Shown one piece after another: positions 49,403-57,786 of a stretch of DNA of 64,000 nt. A program made the translations under genes and the position numbers. The notes beneath the pieces were generated by a model, which did not search any database, was not told the origin of the DNA, and worked only from the letters and a program-made list of their open reading frames with translations. This DNA is from Ziziphus jujuba (taxonomy: Eukaryota > Streptophyta > Magnoliopsida > Rosales > Rhamnaceae). The DNA lies in assembly GCF_031755915.1 (NCBI RefSeq), contig NC_083389.1:19073501-19137500 (forward strand), read 5' to 3'. Each line of letters starts with the position of its first letter. The first letter of the stretch is position 1.

Positions 49403-50620
49403 ATGGAAAATTCAAGGATGAGGAGATTGGATGGTTCATTAAGAATTAATGAAGAGGAATCCGTAGGATTCAAAGGTGATTCCCGTACTACGGGGAGTGA
49501 CGAGCACACGGACATGATGTCGGTCTTGGAGCAATTACAGCGGATGAATGCTTGATTTGATCATATAGATTAAAGGATAGACAGGTTAGAGAATTTCCAA
49601 GTGGGCCAAATGAAAGGTTTGATACTCATGGTGGTCGAGATCGAGGTCGAGGAGGCCGAGGGCAACCTAGAGAGGAATTCGGGGAAGGTAACTTTGGAGA
49701 TGACTTTGAAAAAGAGGTTGATGATATTTTTGCACTCCAAGGAGGGACGACCCATGGGAGACCAGCAAGGAATGAGGATGATGATCTTAGGAATATTAAG
49801 GTCAACATACCACCTTTCATAGGAAAAGTGATCCTGAGGCTTACCTAGAGTGGGAGGAGCGAATGAAGATGATATTCGATTATCATAACTATTCAAAGAC
49901 TAAGAAGGTAAAGGTGGCAGCAATGGAGTTTGTTCATTATACACTCCAATGGTGGACAAATGAGTAAAGTGCCCGAAGGAGAATTAGAGATGAACCCATC
50001 AGTACTTGGCGACAAATGAAAGGAACCATGAGAAAAATGTTTATACCAAGTCATTGCCATAGGTTGCTATATCAATGGTTACAATCATTATCATAAGGTA
50101 GTAGGTCTGTGGAGGATTATTACAAGGAGATGGAGATGCTCATGATGAGATTGAGCATGAATAAGGATAGAGAAACAACCATGGCACGGTTTCTAGGTGG
50201 GTTGAATCGAGAGATAGCCAATCAATTGGAATTACAACAATATGTGGAATTGGAAGAGATGTTGTATGTGGCTATCAAACTTGAGAACCAATTCACGAGG
50301 AGGAATAGAAGCTCATGGTTTGGAGGTGTTACAAGTAGCGGGAGGTCAAATTCAAGTATTTGGAGAAGCAATTCCACATATGATAACAAGCCAAAACCAA
50401 AGCTAGGTGATGAAAGCACCAATCGGCCAAAAAAGGAGGCTAAAATTGAATCTATCCAAGCACCAAAGAATGAACGTAAATATGATCCTATACCTTTTAG
50501 AACTCATGATATTGTGTGTTTTAAGTGCCAGAGATGAGGTCACATTGCTAGCCAATGCCCGAATAGAAGAATCATGATGCTGAAAGGTAATGGTGAGTTA
50601 GAATCTGAAAGTGAAGAAAG
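49403..50620 (+). pseudogene. Gypsy gag
   Basis: Starts MENSRMRRLDGSLRINEEES at 49403. A retrotransposon-gag (PF03732-like) core follows: VNIPPFIGKSDPEAYLEWEE, MKMIFDYHNYSKTKKVKVAA, STWRQMKGTMRKMFIPS, EDYYKEMEMLMMRL, and ends in a zinc knuckle CFKCQR*GHIASQC (about 50516-50560) with a TGA stop inside it. Other stops (after RMNA, in TNE*SARR, in LS*GSRS) and a shift near 49600-49800 show decay. Confidence 0.85.
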
Positions 50621-50779
50621 CGAAAGAGAAGCCGAATTTGGTGATGAAGAAGTTGGAGATGAAGGGCATGATGAATCCAAAACACTTCAAGCATCTAGGG
50701 CCGAATTGAGTTTGGCGACAAGGAGGGTTCTAGCCCTGTACAAAGATGAGGACCAAATTCAAAGAAAGAACATCTTCCA

Positions 50780-51140
50780 CACCTGATGTGAAATTCAAGG
50801 TAACATTTGTAGTATGATAGTTGATAATGAAAGTTGTGTAAATATAATTAGTAATGTTGTGGTGGAAAAATTAGGCTTAACAACAATTAAACATCCAAAC
50901 GATATAGATTACAATGGCTTAATGATAGTGGTGAGATGAAAGTAAACAAACAGGTCAAAGTAAAATTCAGCACTGATAAATATATGGATGTTGTTTTGTG
51001 TGATGTTATGCCTACGCATGCCGAACATATTCTATTAGGTAGACCATGGCAATTTGATAAAGATACTATACCTTATGGTCGAGAGAATGCTATTGTTTTT
51101 AGATTTAAAGGTAAAAGATTTAGCTGGAACCATTGACTTC
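50780..51140 (+). pseudogene. Gypsy aspartic protease
   Basis: The retropepsin-like domain reads CSMIVDNESCVNIIS where family members have a D-[GS]-[GS] active site, so the catalytic triplet is altered. LGLTTIKHPN, DVVLCDVMPTHAEHILLGRPWQFD and the end of the domain follow (51136). One stop after MIVVR near 50935. Confidence 0.8.
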
Positions 51141-51617
51141 CAAAGAAGTATTTAGAGATCAGCTTCAAATACAACAAAGGAGGGAGGCCAAAAAGCTAAA
51201 AGAAAGAATAAGGATGGCACCCACGGCTTCAACAACTATCCAAGGGGGCATGGCCGAACATTACCAACCAAGTAAATGTCCTAAACTCAAGCTTGAGGAG
51301 AAAGAAAGAGAGAAAGCTGAGAGGATGAAAAGGGATGAAAAAGCCAAGAGTGGGAAAAAATTGGAAAAAACCGAGAATGAGAGTAAAGGTGAGATGGCCG
51401 AGAGAGAGAAAGAAAAGTGAGGAAAGAGAAGAAAAATAAAAATTTCTATCTTAGTTTTAGGGATGTTAATAAAGTAATTTTGAATAAGAAACCATTGCTG
51501 GTCATGATTTATAAAGATGCATATTTAAATGATCATGTAAGACACCTTAGATTCGTTTTAGAAATACTTAAGATAGAAAAATTGATTACTAATATTAAAA
51601 AGTGTGATTTTTACTAA
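51133..51617 (+). pseudogene. Gypsy PR-RT linker and RT stub
   Basis: A very Lys/Glu-rich linker (51240-51420, EEKEREKAERMKRDEKAKSG) is followed by a short stretch KKPLLVMIYKDAYLN and, directly joined, NDHVRHLRFVLEILKIEK with KKCDFY. The latter two are normally separated by most of the reverse transcriptase, including the catalytic YxDD. The join near 51525-51530 therefore marks a deletion of about the whole RT palm. Confidence 0.7.
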
Positions 51618-51639
51618 AATGAACTTATTTGTTGTGATT

Positions 51640-52018
51640 GTGTTTGACCTAGGAGATTTGATTTGGTTGCAATTGAGAAATGAGAGGTTTCCCTAACAAA
51701 GAAAATCCAAGCTTATGCCGCATGGAGATGGAAATTTTCCAGTTTTGGAGCGGATTAATGAAAATGCTTACAAACTTAATTTATCGGGTGAGTATAATGT
51801 TAGTACTACATTTAAAGTTGTTGAATTATCTCCTTTTACTATAGGTGATGATTTCTATTTGAGGGCAAATCCTTTTCAAAAAGAGGGGAATGATGAGAAT
51901 ACACCCGTGCCCGCACAACTGACAACCTGCTGGGGTGCTGACCTGATACGGATGAAGACCGGACCGATCACTAGAGTTCAAGCCAAGAGATTTAAGGACA
52001 ACCTGGCTACTTTTATAT
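51640..52018 (+). pseudogene. Gypsy integrase C-terminal tail
   Basis: Reads GDLIWLQLRNERFP, KSKLMPHGDGNFPVLERI, NENAYKLNLSGEYNVSTTF and KVVELSPF, the beta-barrel tail of Ty3/Gypsy integrases, then ends GPITRVQAKRFKDNLATFI at a TAG (52016-52018). No chromodomain is seen. The integrase zinc-binding and catalytic parts are absent. Confidence 0.8.
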
Positions 52019-52972
52019 AGGGAGTAATTAATTCTCAAAAGAGCTTGTCAATACCCAAAAATACAAAGCCTGTTTTAATCATCCAAGTAGTGGAAGCCGT
52101 TATGGACTCGGGTAGCTATTTTAGTGCAAATATGAACTCTGGGCAGCAACGAATGGATCCAACACTTCTTGGATTCAATGGATATCACCAAGAGGCCATG
52201 GAATCATGTTAATGCATAATCAAAAGCATCGAAAACCAGCTTGTACGGACAACATCTCAATTTGGCCAAAAATGTGTTGTTTAGCTGCTGACTTTGACTT
52301 TTCTTCTTGTTCAAGCAGGTTTGACTTATTCCAATCAAGAGGAAACGTGTGGGAATCATTATTAATCATATTTGAAATCCTTAATAGCATATAGAAGCTG
52401 ATTTGGAGCTCAAACAAGCTGGATATTGGTCAAAGATACTTTAGTAGTCAAACTAGTCAACTAGTTTCCTAATTTGATTTTGACGTTTTGTTTTACAAAA
52501 TTAGTCTTATATTTGGTTTCTATTTATTTATTTTCTGGTCAAATAAAATTAGGAAAATTATTATTTTATTATTTGCATTGTAAATTAATCAATTTCTAAT
52601 TCAAATTAAAGGAATTAATGAATCTAAATTAGTTTAGGAAAGTAGGTGAATTTCGACCAACATGAGGTTTCCTATTCTATGTGGCTGGTTTTACCTAGTT
52701 AATTAGGGTTTCATTTTGTAACTTTTTAGCCTATTTATGGGCTTTTTTTTATCAATAATATTCAGTACCTTATTCATACAGAAATTATTTTGTGAGAAAG
52801 AATTCTCTTTGTCCTCTTTGAACACCTAAAACACCATTAGAGAGTGAGTGTTTTAAATTTGACTTAGCAATAGGACATCCATAACCTATTGTGGCATCTT
52901 TATTATACCAAGGTTTCTAATCAGAGATCCGGACTAATATAATACGGGTTTAGACGCGAGTCGACCTAGGTT
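51885..52972 (+). repeat. Gypsy right repeat (pol tail plus LTR)
   Basis: Partner of 47115-48242. The two copies differ by many substitutions and small indels. It ends ...CGACCTAGGTTCGTATCA, which includes the position of the primer site in the left copy. Confidence 0.75.
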
Positions 52973-52984
52973 CGTATCACTGAT

Positions 52985-53460
52985 GGACCTTATCCCTTCT
53001 TAGGATGGTTCAACATCATTGAAAGTGAATCATGGCCCTTGGATTGGCTTTACTGTAGGTCGTTCATTGTTGGGTATATTTTCACTTCACTTTTTTTTAG
53101 GTTCTATCACTGCAGTTTCTTCTATCTGTGGAGGGGCCTAAGAAGTTAAGGCTTATGGTCCTGTCATTAAAATCTATTCGTAACTTCCTTTGATATTAAC
53201 ATATTCTTTGATTGATGCCTCTTCTAATACTTTTGGTGTCGAATCCTCATATTCTTCTGACTCTGAGGAGTATTAAGATTCTGCTTTAAAAGAATTGGTT
53301 TCTTCTTGTTGTAGAATTACTGCTATAAACTAGGATGGCTTTGTATGGGCAACTAAATCTGTCTGACTATATACAAACTAGGTTGTGGCTTGCTGAAAGG
53401 ATTTTAAAGACTATCCTTATTGTGCCTTATGTCTCGTTGTTTTTAATTTTGGTTTCCTGA
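52985..53460 (-). pseudogene. Endogenous caulimovirid: region upstream of the coat protein core
   Basis: On the minus strand it reads, with stops, an acidic segment (YSSESEEYEDSTPKVLEEAS) followed by KPIQGP*FTFNDVEPS just before the Gypsy insertion. Acidic Ser/Glu-rich sequence before the capsid core is usual in Caulimoviridae polyproteins, and strand and order fit the pieces at 45765-47088. Similarity is weak in places. Confidence 0.45.
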
Positions 53461-53463
53461 ATA

Positions 53464-54077
53464 TATAACACCTCAACCCGAGAAAATGCCTCGAATTTGA
53501 ATTTTTGACTAAGTTTGACCAAGATTAATCGGGATCGACTTTTTAGTATGAGAAGAATTTTTCATTGACTAAGATACCATGGTGAAGTACTCATTGACAT
53601 GAGTTCGTGGACCAATAATATACCAAAATCGGAGTTGAGATTAAAAAATTATGGTCAAAACAAAATGTGACTTGGACTGATTAATGAGCCCAGGGCTTAC
53701 TTTTTATCTGATGTTAACTGATATACTATGTGATAGCACTCATCGATACAAGTTTGTAGACTAAAAGCATGTTTAATTTGAACCTACTATTGGAAAGTTA
53801 CGATTCTGTAAAATTGTGCCTATCTTTTCCAAAACTAACTTTACCTGGTAATGGAACATTTAAAGAACTCTCTTAGTTATGCCACATGTCACCAATTGGA
53901 AAGTTCAGTGTGTCACATTCAGAGAGATGCCACATGTCACAATTGAAAAGTGCCACATATCATCCTTAATAAAAAATTATTTTTTCTCTTTTTCTTTTTA
54001 TTTTTATTTTTATTTTCCTTCTCTCTCTCTCCCTTATGTGTAAGAAAACCCCCTCTCCCCCCCCCCCCGATGGGAAG

Positions 54078-54111
<34 letters not shown>

Positions 54112-56036
54112 TTTGCTCTCTCCTCCCTCTCTTTCAGCTCTAGTCAGTTTGTCCCCATCTCGGTGACCATGGGCCACATGAGCCGACAGTGAGGGAAGCC
54201 CACCTCACGGTTGCATCGACACCTAAATTTCCCGATCAGCCACCGTCGGATGTGCTGAGATTGAGCCAGTGAAGCTAGGGGTGGTGACTTTCCTTTTTCT
54301 AGCAATTCCTCAATTCTCCGACTTATGTTGCCCGTTTTCATACTCTATCATTCCTATTTTAGACCCTCTGATCTCACAAACAGCCTCAATTTATCCATAT
54401 TCTAGACCATTTAAGAGATACGTTGAATGGAAGTTTAGCCAAAACTTTCCGGTTGTTTTCGACCACCAACGATGAGCTTGTAGTATTTAAGTTAAGTATC
54501 TTTGATCCTTGTCTTACAAGCTTTCATTTGATATATAAATTGCTAATTATAGTTATGTATTTAATATTTCACCATATTTGAGCTAATTTAGGAATTATTG
54601 TAAGAATTGGACTGTATTGAAAGTCTTCCCTAACAAAAATTTTCACATGTCGGTTCATAGTGGGTAAGAGTAACTAATGGAATAGTTAATTTTATAGAGA
54701 TTGGTTATAATTAAGAAAATCCTGAATTTTGGGTGATAGATCGACTAGGGATTATGATGTAGTCGGACTCCTTTAAAGTCCAATATTGGATACCCAAGTT
54801 AGCGAAAGTGAGTTTTAAAATATTTAAAGTATTATAGTATCATTGGAAGATATATGTGTTAAGTGGGTAATTTTTTTGTGTATGTTAGACATCGGTTGGA
54901 CCCTCGACGAATCTTGCGATAGAGCAAGAATGGACAACATCATTAGAGTGAGTGGTCCTTTCCAAAATTATTTTCTGGTTATTGGTTATATATATTTTGT
55001 GTTATCTAACATTCTGAAAAATATTATGTATGTTTTAAAAATTAAAAAAATTATTAGTTAATTTTATTGTGCTATTTTATGTGATTTAAATATATTTGTT
55101 ATATAGAATTTATTACATGGTTTTGGAGAAATTATTGGTGTTTGTTTATTGTTGAATTTATTGTTATATTTATTTTGCATAAGAAAATGTATTTATGTTA
55201 AATTAAATTATATGTGAATTTAATGTGATTTACTATAATTTTTGCATAAATAAATTTTAAGAATTTAAGAAAAATAATTGTGTTAAATTATTGTGCATAA
55301 AAATGTAATTGTGTAGTTAAATCTTTATGAATTTGGATTTATTGTGGTAAAAATTGAATTATTTAAATTGTTGGATTTATGTTGATGAATTAAAAGAAAA
55401 TATAGAATTTTATAAGTTTAGCAAAAGTGTATCAAACCCGGTGATATTTTATCACATTTCAGTATATATTATAAATTTTTATAGATTTTATATTCATCAT
55501 ACATTATTGTGTTTTGTATTGTATTCATGATCAGTGTTCAAGTATGTATGGTAAGTATTTTATATAGTGAGCATCAGCCTCCCTCTTTCCTTTGCCGTAG
55601 GATGGCTAGTTATTATATCGATTGGCGTATATGTTATATTTATGGTTGTCTTTTGTTAGCTGTGGTGAGTGAGGGTTGACAAATATTTTACACAGTGAGC
55701 ATCATCCATCCCTCTTTAACCGCAAGATGGCTGATTATTATGTATTAATGGCCATATATGTATAGTCATCTTGTGGGAGTTTTAGGCTTGAGGATTAGCA
55801 AGTATTTTGCACAGTGAGCATCAGCGACCCTCCCCTTGATTGAAAGACAATTGGTTTAGCCATGGCAAATTATTAGCAATTAGCGCCTTGGGATGTCAAA
55901 GTGACCGATTGCAAATTCCTCTCTTTAACCTTTCCATTGAGTAGTGCTTGGGAGTCGAGTACTGTCTGACACTACTAGTATATCGTATGGTACATCAATT
56001 GTCTTTTTCATGTATACGTATATAAATACACATATT
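53464..56036 (+). mobile_element. Degenerate LTR, TGTAACACCCC family (copy 3), 3'-truncated
   Basis: It begins TATAACACCTCAACCCG and follows the same text as the copy at 57787: GTTTGACCAAGATTAATC, a GATACCATGGTGAAGTACTCATTGAC segment, a CT-rich block (54020-54140) with a short GC-rich part, and later GGGATGTCAAAGTGACCGATTGCAAATTCCTCTCTTTAACC, matching GGGACGCCGAAGTGCC...TCTCTCTTTAACC near 59812. The end ...CCTGACA is absent. A local tandem repeat of about 119-128 bp occurs three times (AGTGAGCATCA at 55566, 55694 and 55813), a feature not seen in the 57787 copy. Confidence 0.65.
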
Positions 56037-56785
56037 ATTTTATGTTCGTATCTACTACAACATAGGCAACGATCCAATTTGGCCCATGAATAGCTTCATG
56101 TTGTGGGCAACAATCCAATTTGGCCCATGAATAACTTCATCTAGTAACTCTGCTGTCTAATAGGTCAGTGGTAGAAGTATACTTGTAACAACTGATATGA
56201 TGTGATCAGTGGTAGCAGTGTACTTGTAACAACTGATATGATGTGATCAGTGGTAGCAGTGTACTTGTAACAACTGATATGATGTGACGGTGCAATAGCA
56301 TGTTATATGGTATATCGAGTGTATCTTCACTATGAATGTGTGAATCACGTAGTATATTTATAAATTTATAAATTTTATTTTATTTTATTATTATTTTTTT
56401 TGAACAAATTACCTAACTTACAATCTACCCATTTTATGTCCGTATCTACTACAACCTGGGCAACAATCCAATTTGGCCCATGAATAGCTTCATGTTGTGG
56501 GCAACGATCCAATTTGGCCCATGAGTAACTTCATCTAGTAACTCTGCTGTCTAATAGATCAATGATAGAAGTATACTTGTAACAACTGATATGATGTGAT
56601 CAGTGGTAGCAGTGTACTTGTAACAACTGATATGATGTGACGGTGCAATAGCATGTTATATGGTATATCGAGTGTATTTTCACTACGAGTGTGTGAATTA
56701 CGTAGTATATTTATAAATTTATAAATTTTATTTTTTTTATTATTATTATTTTTTTTAACAAATTACCTAACTTACAATCTACCCA
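56037..56785. repeat. Tandem duplication (394/355 bp) containing a 41-bp-period array
   Basis: 56037-56430 and 56431-56785 are near-identical. The first contains five contiguous 41-bp units from 56065 to 56269: two of GGCAACRATCCAATTTGGCC type, one mixed ACTCTGCTGTCTAATAGGTC type, two of ACAACTGATATGATGTGATC type. The second has one unit fewer, which explains the 40-bp size difference. Both end with the tail of the SINE described next. Confidence 0.88.
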
Positions 56786-56872
56786 AAATCCCCTCGCATC
56801 CTGTGTGACTCGAACTCGTGCTCTTAGAGTACAAGTAGGGGTGCTCAACCACTGGAGCTAACCTTCTGCGTT
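56702..56872 (-). mobile_element. tRNA-derived SINE
   Basis: On the minus strand it starts near 56865 with GTTAGCTCCAGTGGTTGAGC (box A-like TAGCTCCAGTGG). It continues to ACGAGTTCGAGTCACAC (box B-like GAGTTCGAGTC), spaced about 30 bp as in a tRNA gene, then GGTAGATTGTAAGTTAGGTAATTTG and an A/T-rich tail. Only the tail is present in the first duplication unit (56400-56430), so the SINE overlaps the duplication end. The tRNA part is not foldable into an intact tRNA, so it is not a tRNA gene. Confidence 0.6.
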
Positions 56873-57200
56873 TATTTTATTTTATTTTATTTTATCTATT
56901 TATGATTATGATTTTCTATTAATATCATTATTCGTTGTTGTAATTATTATTATTATTACTACTACTACTTGTTGTTATTGTTATTATTTTTATTATTTAT
57001 CGTTGTTGTTGTTGTTATTACTATTTATTATGGTTATTATTAATGTTATTGATATTTTTATTGTTATCATTATTATTATTGTTGTTGTTGTTGTTACCAC
57101 TATCGTTATTATTATTATTTTTTGTTGTTATTATTATTATTACTTGTAAATCTGTTACCATTGTTATTATTATTAGTGTCAACTGCATACTCATCCTATT
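56873..57200. repeat. Simple-sequence region: (TTTTA)n then (TTA/TTG)n
   Basis: A TTTTA run at 56873-56895 is followed by a long interrupted ATT/GTT/ACT trinucleotide microsatellite at about 56935-57170. Confidence 0.85.
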
Positions 57201-57211
57201 TATTCAAATAG

Positions 57212-57371
57212 ATAAGTGTTGTAGCCTTTAGGTATGTTTGGTAGTATTCGGGTAAGTATCAAAACTTTCGGATAAGTATTGTAGCATTCAGACAAATATG
57301 GTAGCCTTCGGATAAGTATCGAAGCCTTCAGACAAATATTATGGCCTTTGGACAAGTATTGCAGCCTTTGG
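57212..57371. repeat. 20-bp tandem array, 8 units
   Basis: Eight consecutive units of exactly 20 bp, consensus ATAAGTATTGTAGCCTTCGG, with substitutions but no length change (57212, 57232, 57252 ... 57352). Alternate units pair as ATAAGTATY... and ACAAATAT..., which suggests a 40-bp higher-order unit. Confidence 0.88.
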
Positions 57372-57717
57372 ATAGGTTATCCAATTTTTCAAGAGGTTGT
57401 ATCATTACTGTTACTATTAAAAAGACATAATGAAAATTGAAAATAGTTTAAAATGATTTTTCAATTTGTTATGTTCATATCTTTTTCTTTCTTCAATCCG
57501 CATTGAATAAGAGTGTATAATTATCATTTGAGTATAAAATTGTAATATATTCTAAATTAAAATGGATGAAAATTTCATCTAAATTTTTTATCCAAGAGCC
57601 TCAGAGTACATTGTTATTACTTTTTATCATTAAACCTAACTTACAAACACAAATGCAAAGACCTAATAAAGCTACAAAATCTAAAGAGACTACAGGAATT
57701 TTCTTCAACTGTACGGT

Positions 57718-57786
57718 TATATATATATATATATATATACAGTTCGTCTATGGTGCGGACGATCCTTATACGGACCACAGTATTAG
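57718..57786. mobile_element. Left half of a foldback MITE, split by the solo LTR
   Basis: The text (TA)n-CAGTTCGTCTATGGTGCGGAC...CCACAGTATTAG is the inverted partner of 60731-60866 (minus strand ...CTATGGTGAGAAC...CCGCAGTATTAGTGA). Joining the two sides at the ATTAG target gives a hairpin of about 205 bp. Confidence 0.7.

Larger units (their letters stand above)
47089..52984 (+). mobile_element. Ty3/Gypsy-type LTR retrotransposon, internally deleted, nested in the caulimovirid
   Basis: Long direct repeats at about 47115-48242 and 51885-52972 bracket gag, protease, an RT stub and the integrase C-terminal tail. The primer site TGGTATCAGAGCCAAG is at 48243-48258. The repeats are longer than a plain LTR: both begin with the last codons of pol (GPITRAQAKRFK), and the right one even continues into a decayed primer site (TCGTATCA). 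This suggests that both are pol-LTR-PBS junctions of a former tandem or recombined element. Most of RT, all RNase H and the integrase core are missing. The caulimovirid reading resumes beyond 52985. Confidence 0.78.

Noticed and set aside
53950..54192. 80-codon frame with Ser-Leu repeats
   Set aside because: It is translated CT microsatellite within a degenerate LTR.
56786..56865. tRNA gene on the minus strand
   Set aside because: Box A- and box B-like strings exist, but the arms do not pair into a cloverleaf and an A/T tail follows; a SINE explains it better.
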